Shown here piece by piece: positions 16,391 through 25,714 of a DNA stretch of 64,000 nucleotides. Each line of letters begins with the position of its first letter. The first letter of the stretch is position 1. The notes below the pieces were generated by a model, which ran no database searches, had not been told where the DNA came from, and saw only the letters and a list, made by a program, of their open reading frames with translations. Where the stretch lies: the NCBI GenBank assembly GCA_035477115.1, contig DATIKW010000041.1:1-64000 (forward strand), in the 5' to 3' direction. The position numbers were made by a program, and so were the translations under genes. The DNA comes from UBA995 sp035477115 (lineage in GTDB: Bacteria; Bacillota; Sulfobacillia; UBA995).

Positions 16391-19138
16391 TCATGCGGTA
16401 GCCTGCACTTTCTCCACCCGCACCGGGCATACCTTGGTGTTGGGCGTGGTGCCCACGGCGTCGATGTGCTCGGCCGAGGTCAGGGCGTTGGTGGGCTTCT
16501 CGCCGAAGTGAATCGGCTTGAACACCACGCCCGGCACCGGCCGCTCGCTCACCCGGGCCCGGGTGAGCAGGCTCGCCCTCCGGGAGGAGACCTTCACCTG
16601 GTCGCCGTCGGCGATGCCGAGCGCAGCCGCGTCCTGTGCGTGTAACTCCACGTAGTCTTCCGGACACAGGTCATTGAGCCCCTCGACCCGCCGGGTCATC
16701 ACATGGTGGAAGTGGTGCAGATCCCGCCCCGTGGTCATCACCAGCGGGTAATCGGCATCGGGCAGCTCCGGCGACGGGGTATAGGCGAGCGGCCAGAACT
16801 CCGCCTTGCCCAGGCGGATGAACTCCCCCACGTGCAGTACCGGCGTGCCGGGGTGCTCCGCTGAAGCCACCGGCCACCGGAGTTCCTCTCCTTGCAGCCG
16901 GGCGTGGCTGACGCCGGCATAGGCGGGCACGAGCGACGCGATCTCATCCATGACCGCCGCCGGGCTCGCGAAGTCGAAGCCGCGGTAGCCAAGCCGCCGC
17001 GCGATCTCGCAGATGATCTGCCAGTCCGGCCGGGCCTCGCCGGGCGGCTCCACCGCCTTGCGGACGAGCTGCACGCGCCGGTCGGTGGCGGTGAAGGTGC
17101 CGTCCTTCTCGGCGAAGCAGGCTGCCGGCAGCACCACGTCCGCCTCCCGGGCGGTGTCGGTGAGGAATATGTCCTGGACCACCACGAACTCCGCCTGTTG
17201 GAGCGCCTGCTTCACGCCCTCGGACTGGGCCACCGCATTGACCAGGTCGGCCCCGATGATGTACCAGAGTTTGATCTGGCGTTCGAGGTCCCACATCTCC
17301 TGGGGGCCCCAGCCCTTGGCTTTGGGGTGGAACTGCTTCACGGTGGACAGGCCGGGGAAGTCGGGCAGCTCGTAACCCCAGCCTTTCTCGAACTTCTCCT
17401 TGCTGGACTTGAACTTGTCGTATCGCGGGAACAGCTCGTAGCCGGGACAGAACTGATATCCCGGATACCAGGGCGGGGTTATGCCGAGGTCAGTTGCGCC
17501 CTGGACGTTGTTGTGGCCGCGCAGGGGCGCGACTCCCGCCCCGGGCTTGCCGTAGTTGCCGGTCATCATCGCCAGGTGGGCCAGCGCCCACACGTTGTCG
17601 TGGCCGTGGCTGTGCTGGGTGATGCCCATCGACCAGAAGATGAGCGCGGGCTTGGTGGTGGCGTATAGCCGTGCCGCCTCGCGGATGAGTTCGGCGGAGA
17701 CGCCGGTGATCGCGGCCGCCTCTTCCAGACTGAAGCCCCGCAGGGACTCGGCGTAGGCCTCGAAGTTGGTGGTCCGCTCGGCGATGAACTCCCGATCCAG
17801 CAGCCCCTCTTCCAGGATGACCTTGGCCATGCCCATGAGCAGGGCGACATCGGTGCCCGGACGCAACGGCAGCCGCAGGTGGGGCAGCCGGCACAGGTCG
17901 ATCTCGTAGGGGTTGGCGATGATCAGCTTCGTCCCGCGGCGCACCGCCTGGCGGACCTCCAGCCCGACGATGGGATGGGCCTCGGTGGGGTTACACCCGA
18001 TAACCAGGTGGCAGGCGGCATCCTTGATCTGCCAGATGGGCACGGTCATGGCCCCGCTGCCCGTGACGGGGATCAATCCCCGCACGGTGTTGGCATGACA
18101 CAGATGCGCCACCTGGGCCACGTTGTTCGTGCCCATGACCACCCGGGCGAACTTGGAGGTCAGGTATATCTCTTCATTGGTGGTCTTGGGGCTGCCGAAG
18201 ACTCCGGCCTGCCGGGCGCGATAGCGGGCGAACCGATCGGTGATCAGGTCCAGGGCCTCGTCCCAGCTGCTTTCGACCAGCCGGCCGTCCTTGCGCACCA
18301 GGGGTGTAGTCAACCGCTCGGGGTGGTTCACGAAGCTCCAGCCGAAGCGGCCTTTCACGCAGAGCCGCCCCTGGCTGGTGGTGTGATCGGGTACGCCCCG
18401 GGCGCTCACGATCTTGCCGCCGCGCGTCCCCAGGATCAGGCCGCAGCCCGTGCCGCAGTAAGGACAGACGGTGGAGACTTCCCGGGCCGGTTTCTCGAAG
18501 CCGATGGGCAAGAGGGCCCCGGTCGGACAGCGGACGACGCACTCGCCGCACGACTCGCACACCGATTCCTGCAGCGGACGGTCGCCCACCGCCGCCACCC
18601 GGGTGGCGTAGCCGCGGAAGGCGAAGTCGATGGCCGCCACGCCCTGAACCTCGTCGCAAGTGCGCACGCAGATGCCGCACAGCACGCACTTGTTGTAGTC
18701 GCGGCGGATGAACGGGTGGGACTCGTCCACCTCCTTGCGCAGCCGGTGGGCGCGTAACATCTCGTAGCGGCCGGGATCAATGCCGATGTACCGGGACACC
18801 TCCAGCAGCTTGCAGCTGTCAGCCTTGGCACAGGCCAGGCAGTCGGCATCATGGTCGGCGACCAGGAGTTCCACCGCCGCCCGCCGCACCTTGTCCACGG
18901 CCGGGCTGGTGGTCTTGACCTGCATCCCCGGGGCGACCGCCGCCCGGCACGACACCAGGAGCTGGCCCCCGACTTCCACCATGCATACGCGGCAGATGCC
19001 GGCAGGCTTCAGGTCCGGATGATGGCAAAGATGCGGGATGTACATGCCGTTGGCCAGCGCCGCCTCAAGGATCGTCGTCTTCTGGGGGACCTGCACCGGG
19101 GAACCGTCTATGGTCAGGCTAACCATCGTCAAGGACAT
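16391..19138 (-). CDS. fdhA: NAD-linked formate dehydrogenase catalytic subunit (Mo/W-bis-MGD), Cys form
   Basis: A 915-residue catalytic subunit that reduces CO2 to formate or oxidises formate. In order: a [2Fe-2S] domain (HLCHHPDLKPAGICRVCMVEV), a NuoG-type His/Cys [4Fe-4S] site (HDADCLACAKADSC), two ferredoxin clusters (CVLCGICVRTC, CESCGECVVRCP), then the molybdopterin domain opened by CPYCGTGCG. The active-site position falls at C347 (HLCHANTV), so this is the cysteine, not selenocysteine, form; His348 follows as usual. The C-terminal MGD-binding domain ends with TNALTSAEHIDAVGTTPNTKVC. ATG 19138 has AAGGAGAGG upstream. Third gene of a NuoE-NuoF-FdhA operon, 18 bp after the NuoF-like gene. 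Metal (Mo or W) unknown. Confidence 0.92.
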   Translation of the reverse strand: MSLTMVSLTIDGSPVQVPQKTTILEAALANGMYIPHLCHHPDLKPAGICRVCMVEVGGQLLVSCRAAVAPGMQVKTTSPAVDKVRRAAVELLVADHDADCLACAKADSCKLLEVSRYIGIDPGRYEMLRAHRLRKEVDESHPFIRRDYNKCVLCGICVRTCDEVQGVAAIDFAFRGYATRVAAVGDRPLQESVCESCGECVVRCPTGALLPIGFEKPAREVSTVCPYCGTGCGLILGTRGGKIVSARGVPDHTTSQGRLCVKGRFGWSFVNHPERLTTPLVRKDGRLVESSWDEALDLITDRFARYRARQAGVFGSPKTTNEEIYLTSKFARVVMGTNNVAQVAHLCHANTVRGLIPVTGSGAMTVPIWQIKDAACHLVIGCNPTEAHPIVGLEVRQAVRRGTKLIIANPYEIDLCRLPHLRLPLRPGTDVALLMGMAKVILEEGLLDREFIAERTTNFEAYAESLRGFSLEEAAAITGVSAELIREAARLYATTKPALIFWSMGITQHSHGHDNVWALAHLAMMTGNYGKPGAGVAPLRGHNNVQGATDLGITPPWYPGYQFCPGYELFPRYDKFKSSKEKFEKGWGYELPDFPGLSTVKQFHPKAKGWGPQEMWDLERQIKLWYIIGADLVNAVAQSEGVKQALQQAEFVVVQDIFLTDTAREADVVLPAACFAEKDGTFTATDRRVQLVRKAVEPPGEARPDWQIICEIARRLGYRGFDFASPAAVMDEIASLVPAYAGVSHARLQGEELRWPVASAEHPGTPVLHVGEFIRLGKAEFWPLAYTPSPELPDADYPLVMTTGRDLHHFHHVMTRRVEGLNDLCPEDYVELHAQDAAALGIADGDQVKVSSRRASLLTRARVSERPVPGVVFKPIHFGEKPTNALTSAEHIDAVGTTPNTKVCPVRVEKVQATA

Positions 19139-19156
19139 TCCTCTCCTTCATATGGA

Positions 19157-20968
19157 TTACCGGCCGGCAGGGGCCCGCCCCGGGAGCCGCTCCACGGCGG
19201 CAAACCGCTCCGGGCAGGCGTTCACGCACACGCCGCACCGGGTGCACCGGTCCTGGTCGATGACGTGAACCTGCCGGCGCTCACCGCGGATGGCGTCCAC
19301 CGGGCACTCCTTGCTGCACAGCCCGCATCCCACGCACCGTTCCGGCGAGATGTAGTAGGAGATCAGCGCCTTGCATACGCGCGCCGGGCACGTCCGTTCA
19401 TGGATGTGGGCCTCGTACTCCTCCCGGAAATAGCGGATGGTGCTGAGCACGGGATTGGGGGCGGACTGGCCCAGCCCGCAGATCGAGCCTCCGGCCACCG
19501 CCTCGCTGAGTTCCAGGAGCAGATCGATATCGCGGTCCGTGCCGCGCCCCTCGGTGATCGCGGTCAGGGTGGACAGCATTTGCACCGTCCCCAGCCGGCA
19601 CAACGAGCACTGGCCGCACGACTCCTTCTTGCAGAACTCCATGAAGTAGCGGGCGATGTCGACCATGCACGTGTCCTCGTCCATGACCACCATGCCGCCC
19701 GAACCCATCATTGAGCCGATGGCCACCAGCGTGTCGAAGTCCACGGGCGTGTCCAGCAGGCTTGCCGGGAGACAGCCTCCCGAAGGCCCGCCGGTCTGGA
19801 TCGCCTTGATGGGCTTGCCACCGGGAACTCCCCCGCCGATGTCGCACACCACCTCGCGGAGGGTCATCCCCATCGGCACCTCAATCAAGCCGCAGTTGGC
19901 GACCTTGCCGGTCAGCGAGAAGAGGGCTGTCCCCTTGCTGCGGGCCGTCCCCCGGGCGGCGAACCAGGCCGCGCCCTCATTGATGATCCAGCGGACGGCC
20001 GCGAACGTCTTCACGTTGTTCAGCACCGTGGGACTGGCGTGCAGGCCGGCCTCGGTGGTCCGCGGGCGGGGGAGGGGACGGGGCATCCCCCGGTAGCCCT
20101 CGATCGACTGGGTCAAGGCGGTGGACTCGCCGCAGACGAAGGCCCCCGCCCCCTGGAAGAGATGGATGTTGAATGCGAAACCGGTTCCGAGTACGCTGTC
20201 CCCCAGGAAGCCGGACTCCCGCGCCTGCTCGATGGCGATCCGCAGCCGGCGTACCGCCAGCGGATATTCCGCCCGCACGTAGATGTAGCCGGTGCGGGCG
20301 CCTACCGCATGACCGGCGATGGCCATGCCCTCGATTACCGAATGGGGATCGCCTTCCAGCAGCGAGCGGTCCACAAACGCTCCCGGGTCGCCCTCATCCC
20401 CGTTGCAGATCACGAACTTGTGCTCGCCCTGCGCCCGCAGACACGACTCCCACTTGCGGCCGGTGGCGAAACCCGCCCCGCCCAGCCCGCGCAGGCCCGA
20501 ACGCTTGACTTCTTCCACCACTTCCGCCGGCGTCAAGCCGGTGAGCGCCTTGCGCAGCGCGGCGTACCCTCCGACTTCGAGGTAGTCCTCGATGCTCTCC
20601 GGGTTGACTGCCCCGCAGTTCTTCAGCAGGATCCGCTCCTGCCGCCGGTAGTACGGGATGTCGGCGAAGCGGGGTACGGCCTGGCCGTCATGGCGATAGA
20701 ACAGCCGGTCGACCGGTTGACCGCCGGGCGTCAGGGACCTGGCCAGCTCCGGCGCGTCCTCCGGCCGGACTCCGGCATAGAGAAGACCCTCCGGCTCGAC
20801 GATCACCACCGGGTCGATCTGGCTGAAGCCCGGGCAGCCTACCCGCTTGACCGGGACTTCCCTGAGCCCGATCTTGCCCAACTCGGCTTCGAGGGCCTCC
20901 GCCACCCGATCCGCCCCGGCCGACACACAGCAGGTTCCCCTGCTGACGAGAAGCCTTCGCGTCGTCAT
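19157..20968 (-). CDS. NuoF/HydB-like NADH-binding flavoprotein subunit of formate dehydrogenase
   Basis: A 603-residue subunit carrying FMN, NAD(H) and iron-sulfur clusters, of the HydB/HylB type found in flavin-based bifurcating hydrogenases and formate dehydrogenases. Seen: the nucleotide loop RGLGGAGFATGRKWE, FMN motif NGDEGDPGAFVDRSLLEGDPH, the [4Fe-4S] ligands ESCGQCSLCRLGT plus SICGLG, and a C-terminal two-[4Fe-4S] ferredoxin (CVGCGLCSKECP, CTRCGVCVNACP). The N-terminal thioredoxin-like domain has an altered ligand set (RGTCC, GCPGFS in place of the C-x4-C and GCxGxC expected), so its [2Fe-2S] cluster may be missing. The frame is open far upstream through the NuoE gene, but ATG 20968 (GGGGGAAGG upstream) gives the natural N-terminus. 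Confidence 0.9.
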   Translation of the reverse strand: MTTRRLLVSRGTCCVSAGADRVAEALEAELGKIGLREVPVKRVGCPGFSQIDPVVIVEPEGLLYAGVRPEDAPELARSLTPGGQPVDRLFYRHDGQAVPRFADIPYYRRQERILLKNCGAVNPESIEDYLEVGGYAALRKALTGLTPAEVVEEVKRSGLRGLGGAGFATGRKWESCLRAQGEHKFVICNGDEGDPGAFVDRSLLEGDPHSVIEGMAIAGHAVGARTGYIYVRAEYPLAVRRLRIAIEQARESGFLGDSVLGTGFAFNIHLFQGAGAFVCGESTALTQSIEGYRGMPRPLPRPRTTEAGLHASPTVLNNVKTFAAVRWIINEGAAWFAARGTARSKGTALFSLTGKVANCGLIEVPMGMTLREVVCDIGGGVPGGKPIKAIQTGGPSGGCLPASLLDTPVDFDTLVAIGSMMGSGGMVVMDEDTCMVDIARYFMEFCKKESCGQCSLCRLGTVQMLSTLTAITEGRGTDRDIDLLLELSEAVAGGSICGLGQSAPNPVLSTIRYFREEYEAHIHERTCPARVCKALISYYISPERCVGCGLCSKECPVDAIRGERRQVHVIDQDRCTRCGVCVNACPERFAAVERLPGRAPAGR

Positions 20969-20979
20969 CGCCTTCCCCC

Positions 20980-21444
20980 TCATTCGCCCCGGGCGAGGAT
21001 GGCCGCGGCCGCGCGCGGGTCCAGCCGGCCATGGACCTCGTCGTTGTTCACGACGACGCACGGCGCCAGCGCACAACAACCTACACAGGCCACCGACTCC
21101 AGGGTGTACTCCCCGTCCGGGGTGGTTTCGCCTTCCTTGACCCCGAGGTGTTCCTCCAGCCGTTCCATCACCCGGGTCGCCCCCTGTACGTGGCAGGCCG
21201 TGCCCTTGCATACGGAGACGATCTTGCGCCCCCGGGGCTTCAGGTGGAACTGGGCGAAGAAACCGGCCACGCCATATACCTGGCTGGCGGAAACCCCGGT
21301 ATGGCGGGCGATATGAGACATGGCGGCTTCGGGCAGATAGCCCAGGGCCGCCTGCACATCCTGGAGGATGGGGATGAGACTCCCTCGCTTTGGCTGGTGA
21401 GCGGCGAGGATCTCCCGCAAACGGGCCAACTGCTCCTCGGACAT
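20980..21444 (-). CDS. NuoE-like [2Fe-2S] thioredoxin-fold subunit
   Basis: A 154-residue NuoE/HydC-type subunit: an N-terminal helical bundle (MSEEQLARLREILAAHQ, LIPILQDVQAALGYLPEAAM) followed by the thioredoxin-like [2Fe-2S] domain. All four ligand cysteines are present (CKGTAC, then CVGCC). It passes electrons between the flavoprotein and the rest of the complex. The frame extends to an ATG at 21516, but ATG 21444 has a TTGGAGGTG site and gives the standard family length. First gene of the formate dehydrogenase operon; 11 bp before the NuoF-like gene. Confidence 0.9.
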   Translation of the reverse strand: MSEEQLARLREILAAHQPKRGSLIPILQDVQAALGYLPEAAMSHIARHTGVSASQVYGVAGFFAQFHLKPRGRKIVSVCKGTACHVQGATRVMERLEEHLGVKEGETTPDGEYTLESVACVGCCALAPCVVVNNDEVHGRLDPRAAAAILARGE

Positions 21445-21646
21445 CGATGCAGCACCTCCAACACTCAAGCCGGCCGGGCGCCATGCCTGGCCGGGGGAAA
21501 CACTCAAAACCATCATCTCTTTCGCTCCTGTGACCAGTGAACCCTGCCACAGGCGAGCGCGGGAACACAGGCGGAGAATTCGGGGAATGTGGTCAGCGGA
21601 GCCCGACAGGCTGGGGAGTCATCTCCGAGTCTCGCGGCTCGCGGGG

Positions 21647-22405
21647 CTATGCCTCCCGTCGCGCGAAGACCCAGCCCGCGGCGAGCGCCAACAGCAAGGC
21701 GGTCCCGAGCAGCCCGGCGATGGAGTTCCAGAACAAGGCTCCTGCGAACGGGTAGTACATGGCCTGCATCTGGCGGTAGACGGAGAAGGCCTGCCACTCC
21801 CGTATCCACCCGGGTACGGAGAGGAGGACTGCGGTGGCGGCCGCTCTGAGCAACGCCTGGCGCGGACTCGGCGAGAGGGCGGAACACAGCGCCGCCAACC
21901 CGAAGATCACGAGCATGCCAGCCATGGCGGGGATGAGACCCAGCGCAAAGTTCGTCGCGGGCAGCGGGCGGCCGCGCAGGATGGAGACCACGCCAACGAC
22001 GGCGGTCGAGCCGGCCATCACCAGGGCGACACCGATCGCCCCCGCCAGGTACCTGCCGGCGAATATGGTCCCGCGACCTGGCCGCAGTCCTCCGGCGGTG
22101 CCCGCTGGACCATCTCCCGCTGTCGCGGCAAACAGACTGGCCCCCACCAGCAGGGCGACAATGGTCGCCCCCTGGTACAGGTGTTTAGCGTACCAGTTGG
22201 CCCAAAGATACACGAAGTAATTCGTTGCCTGGGCCTCGGCCATCGGCTGGACGTCGGGGGGCAGGGCCAGATAGCGCAGCAACCTCGGGAGCTGGTCGAA
22301 CAGGAATACCACCGTGATGCCGAGCAGCGACAGGATCAAGAAACCGGCCAAGAGCACCCGGCGACTCCTGTAGATCTGCTCGGCGGCCACCGCCCAACTG
22401 ATCAT
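21647..22405 (-). CDS. Putative ABC-2-type membrane permease
   Basis: About 252 residues with six hydrophobic segments. The layout fits an ABC-2 permease: a short cytoplasmic start (MISWAVAAEQIYRSRR), one transmembrane helix, a long external loop, a charged cytoplasmic loop, paired helices and a last helix ending in an arginine-rich tail (WVFARREA). No ATP-binding partner lies next to it, so it is an orphan here. The start is uncertain: the frame opens at 22534 with 43 further, poorly protein-like residues, and neither site has a good ribosome-binding sequence. ATG 22405 is preferred because the family begins at that point. It is 202 bp upstream of the NuoE-like gene, probably separate. Confidence 0.6.
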   Translation of the reverse strand: MISWAVAAEQIYRSRRVLLAGFLILSLLGITVVFLFDQLPRLLRYLALPPDVQPMAEAQATNYFVYLWANWYAKHLYQGATIVALLVGASLFAATAGDGPAGTAGGLRPGRGTIFAGRYLAGAIGVALVMAGSTAVVGVVSILRGRPLPATNFALGLIPAMAGMLVIFGLAALCSALSPSPRQALLRAAATAVLLSVPGWIREWQAFSVYRQMQAMYYPFAGALFWNSIAGLLGTALLLALAAGWVFARREA

Positions 22406-22732
22406 CGGCCGCGTATTTCGCCGGACGCGGGTAAATACCTCTTTGCGGTGTCGGGCAGCCAGAACGCAGCCATCGGGTCGAGTGGGCGGGCGACAGGAGG
22501 AATATCGGGTATTGTGTCGAAAAGGACGTGCCAACTCACAGCCAAGGATGGGAACGCGGGACTGAGCATCTTCAGCCAGGCTCGCGAGTAGCAGGCGAAA
22601 GGTAGAGCCTGGCGGGAGTCGGGGGGAGGCGAATTCACGGCACTTGATTTACGACATGGTTCTCAGCATCCGTGCTCGCCCGAAACCGCCTGTTTTCGGC
22701 CCGCATTCTTGGCAGGAAGGAGAGTGACGCCT
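22406..22732. other. Intergenic stretch between divergent genes
   Basis: About 330 bases between the orphan permease (-) and the DUF1028 gene (+). Open frames here are shadows with repetitive basic residues. It should hold both promoters, but I see no clear -35/-10 pair or hairpin. An AGGCGAATTC string occurs at 22627, as it does at 23735 and (as AGGCGAATTCGCC) at 29564. Confidence 0.4.
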
Positions 22733-23629
22733 TTGGAGGCGAGGACGGCTCGGCTTTCCACCTTCTCCATCGTGGCTGTCGACCTGAATAGCCGGGAGTG
22801 GGGGGTGGCCGTACAGTCGAAGTTCTTGGCCGTAGGCGCGGTGGTGCCGTGGGCCCAGGCGGAGGCGGGAGCGATAGCCACGCAGGCCTGGGCGAACCTC
22901 TCCTATGGGCCGGAGGGTCTGAAACTGCTGGCTGCGGGGCGCACCGCTGCAGAAGTGGTCGACTATCTTACCCGCGGCGACGACGGCCGGGAGGACCGGC
23001 AGCTGGGCGTGGTTGACAGCAAGGGCGCGGCGGCAGCCTTCACCGGGGCACGGTGCTTTCCATGGGCCGGGCACGTCGCCGGCGAGGGGTTTTCCTGCCA
23101 GGGGAACATCCTGGTGGGTCCGGAGACGGTTCACGCCATGGCCGAAACCTACCTGGCTTCGCGGGGAAACCTGGCTGACCGGCTGATGGACGCCTTGGCG
23201 GCGGGGCAGCAGGCCGGAGGAGATCGGCGGGGGCAGCAGTCAGCTGGTCTGCTGGTCGTCAGGGATAAGGGTAGCTATGGAGGATACATCGACCGGTACA
23301 TGGATCTGAGGGTAGATGACCACCCGCGACCCATCGAAGAACTCCAGCGTCTCGTGAAGCTGTTTCATCTCTACTTCTCCAAGGGCGACCCGCGCAATCT
23401 GCTCCGGTTGGAGGGCAGCCGCACGGCCGAGGTGGCGGGGTACCTGCGCGCGCTCGGGCATTTTGCGGAAGAGACCCCAGCCCAGTGGGGCGGGAACCTG
23501 GCAGGAGCATTGCGTACGTTCTTCCTCATCGAGAACTTCGAGGAACGGCTACGCGACGACGACCTGATTGACGGAGAGATACTGGCCTACCTGCGGGAGA
23601 AGGCGGCGTCGCAAGCCGGCAGAGGTTAG
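22733..23629 (+). CDS. DUF1028 family protein (Ntn-hydrolase-like fold)
   Basis: A DUF1028 protein of about 298 residues. The family has an Ntn-hydrolase-like fold and is often encoded near amidohydrolases and peptide transporters, but no activity is firmly assigned. Seen: TFSIVAVDLNSREWGVAVQSKFLAVG at the start, ATQAWANLSYGPEGLKLL, the QLGVVDSKGAAAAFTG block, and GNILVGPETVHAMAETY. The second half carries SAGLLVV and a DDHPRPIEELQRL tail. Start choice: TTG 22709 and GTG 22724 are in frame, but the AAGGAGAG at 22717 is correctly spaced only for TTG 22733, which also gives the usual short N-terminus. It opens the peptide-utilisation stretch. Confidence 0.85.
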   Translation: MEARTARLSTFSIVAVDLNSREWGVAVQSKFLAVGAVVPWAQAEAGAIATQAWANLSYGPEGLKLLAAGRTAAEVVDYLTRGDDGREDRQLGVVDSKGAAAAFTGARCFPWAGHVAGEGFSCQGNILVGPETVHAMAETYLASRGNLADRLMDALAAGQQAGGDRRGQQSAGLLVVRDKGSYGGYIDRYMDLRVDDHPRPIEELQRLVKLFHLYFSKGDPRNLLRLEGSRTAEVAGYLRALGHFAEETPAQWGGNLAGALRTFFLIENFEERLRDDDLIDGEILAYLREKAASQAGRG

Positions 23630-23808
23630 CATTGCCGAGAAGGGTTTCGTGGGAGGCCCGGGACTCGACACCCTGGCGGGGCGCTCGGATTGTCCTGTAA
23701 GGAGCTGGCTATCACCAGGATCTGGGCGGGTGCGAGGCGAATTCGTCCGTCAATGCCGGCTCATCGCCGACAGGTGACCGTCAAGTATCGTCCATGGAGA
23801 GGGTGCCC

Positions 23809-24783
23809 ATGGCGCGACGTCTTGAGTATCGGCTATTCGAGGCCATGGCGTACATCCTGGAGGGCAATTACCCCGATACCGGGAAGCTCGCCGAGAAGTT
23901 CGGCTGTTCCCGGCGAACTGCCGAACGCTACATCGAGCGGATTCGCCTCGTCGCCGCCGATGACCTGGTGTATGACCCGAGACGTCGCGGCTATCACTTC
24001 CCGAGCGGCCGGGCCAACTTGCCGCGCCTGCGGCTGAGCGAAGGGGAGGCGATAGCCCTCTTCCTGGGCGGCAAGCTGCTGGATCAGTGCCGGGGCACAC
24101 CCTATCGGGAGCACGTCGCCGATGCCCTGCACAAGCTGTGCACCTGGCTGGCGGGGGACGTGACCTACGCGGATGTGGTCCAGCCGGTCGGCTGGGTGTC
24201 CTTTGCCGCGGGACCGCTCCGCGGCGAGGAACAACAGGTACTGGAGCACTTCACTCGCATCAACCGGGCGATCCAGGAATGCGAGACCCTGCGAGTAGTC
24301 TATTTCGCCGTATACCGCAGCGGCCTGGATGAACGGGAGATCGACCCCTACCATCTGTACCGGCACGGCGGCGTCTGGTATGCGTTCGCGCACTGCCACT
24401 CCCGCGGCGAGACTCGCACTTTCGCCGTCGACCGCATCCACAGCCTCGAGGGCACCGGGAGGCGGTTTGACCGCCCGGTCGATTTCACGGCCGAGAACTA
24501 CGTGGCCGACGCCTTCGGGATCGAGCGTGGCGAACCCGCCTGCGTGGCTATCCGTTTCCGATCCGATCAGGCACGGTACATCCGGGAGCGCAGCTGGCAC
24601 TCCAGCCAGATCATCGAGGAACTGCCCGGCGGCGACCTCATCCTTCGGCTGCATGTCGGCGGTCTGGGAGAGGTCAAGCGGTGGGTCCTCGCTTACGGCT
24701 CCGGTGCCGAGGTGCTGGAGCCCCCCGAACTCCGCGAAGCCGTTAAGCGGGAGGTTGAGGGGCTGGCCGGGACATACGCGTAA
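23809..24783 (+). CDS. WYL-domain transcriptional regulator with N-terminal HTH
   Basis: About 324 residues. The N-terminal helix-turn-helix (PDTGKLAEKFGCSRRTAERYIERIR, residues about 22-47) is of the DeoR/YafY kind. The middle WYL domain binds a ligand or nucleic acid (RVVYFAVYRSGLDEREIDPYHLYRHGGVWYAFAHCHSRGETRTFAVDRI spans it). The C-terminal WCX-like extension ends GAEVLEPPELREAV. An ATG at 23794 is in frame, but GGAGAGGGT overlaps it and is correctly placed for ATG 23809. It sits between DUF1028 and the broken nagB; which genes it controls is unknown. Confidence 0.85.
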   Translation: MARRLEYRLFEAMAYILEGNYPDTGKLAEKFGCSRRTAERYIERIRLVAADDLVYDPRRRGYHFPSGRANLPRLRLSEGEAIALFLGGKLLDQCRGTPYREHVADALHKLCTWLAGDVTYADVVQPVGWVSFAAGPLRGEEQQVLEHFTRINRAIQECETLRVVYFAVYRSGLDEREIDPYHLYRHGGVWYAFAHCHSRGETRTFAVDRIHSLEGTGRRFDRPVDFTAENYVADAFGIERGEPACVAIRFRSDQARYIRERSWHSSQIIEELPGGDLILRLHVGGLGEVKRWVLAYGSGAEVLEPPELREAVKREVEGLAGTYA

Positions 24784-24917
24784 ACGGGCGACGGCGCGAG
24801 TCCGGGCAGCTTCGGACCCGACCGGCCGCTCGTTCCTCCCGGCGGGTCGCCCGGGATCACGCAGAACCTTGATCGATGACCCGCGCATTTTCTCATCAGG
24901 GTCGAGGGGCTGAACCG

Positions 24918-25643
24918 GTGCGGCTGATCATCACCGCCGACTACGATGAGCTAAGCCGGGAGGCAGCCGCTGCCGTTGCCTGCTGCATCCGGGAGCGGCC
25001 CGATTGCGTCCTGGGTCTGGCGGCCGGCGCCACGCCCGTGGGGACTTACCGGGAACTGGTGCGACGCTACCGGCGGGGACAGGTCGACTTCCACTAGGTG
25101 CGAACCTTCAACCTGGACGAGTTCTACCCCATCGAACCCGACCACCCCCGGAGCTTCCACCGGTTCATGTGGGATCACCTGTTCTCGCAGGTCAATGTGC
25201 GGCGCGATGACGTCCACCTGCCCCGGGGCAACGCGGCCGACCCCGCCGAGGAGTGCGGGCGGTACGAGGCGGCCATCGAGGACGCCGGCGGCCTCGACCT
25301 CCTGCTCCTGGGCATCGGCGCCAACGGCCACATCGGCTTCAACGAGCCCGGCACCCCGCTGGACAGCACCACCCACCTCGTGTGTCTGACCGACGAAACC
25401 GTGGCGGCCAACGCCCGGCTCTTCGACCGGCCCGAGGATGTGCCGCGGCTGGCCATCACCATGGGGCCCAAGACGATAATGCGGGCTCGGCGCCTGCTCC
25501 TCCTGGCCGGCGGGGAGGCCAAGGCAACCGCGCTGGCGGCCGCGCTGGAAGGGCCGGTGACCCCGGAAGTGCCCGCCTCGATATTGCAGCTACATGCATG
25601 TGCGACGGTGATCGCCGACCGCGCTGCCGCTTCCCGGCTCTAG
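24918..25643 (+). pseudogene. nagB: Glucosamine-6-phosphate deaminase interrupted by one in-frame TAG
   Basis: Read from GTG 24918, the frame encodes NagB, which converts glucosamine 6-phosphate to fructose 6-phosphate and ammonia. It begins MRLIITADYDELSREAA and has the phosphate-binding LGLAAGATPVGTYREL. At 25095-25097 a TAG replaces a single codon between VDFH and VRTFNLDEF; the same frame then runs on without damage to 25643. The second part has the catalytic-base region TFNLDEF, the active-site GIGANGHIGFNEPG and a normal C-terminus (about 241 codons in all). Options are a recent nonsense mutation, a sequencing error, amber readthrough, or reinitiation at GTG 25098 directly after the stop (no ribosome site visible). 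No suppressor or pyrrolysine gene lies in the window. Confidence 0.85.
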
Positions 25644-25714
25644 CGGCGCTTCGAGGTCTTTCCGTCCGCCGGATTCGGCCTTTGCTCGAGCAGGCGGCTG
25701 TGCCATCCGGAGTC

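Noticed and set aside
17900..18200. Selenocysteine (UGA) in the formate dehydrogenase
   Set aside because: The active-site codon at 18100-18098 is TGT (Cys), and the frame has no internal TGA.
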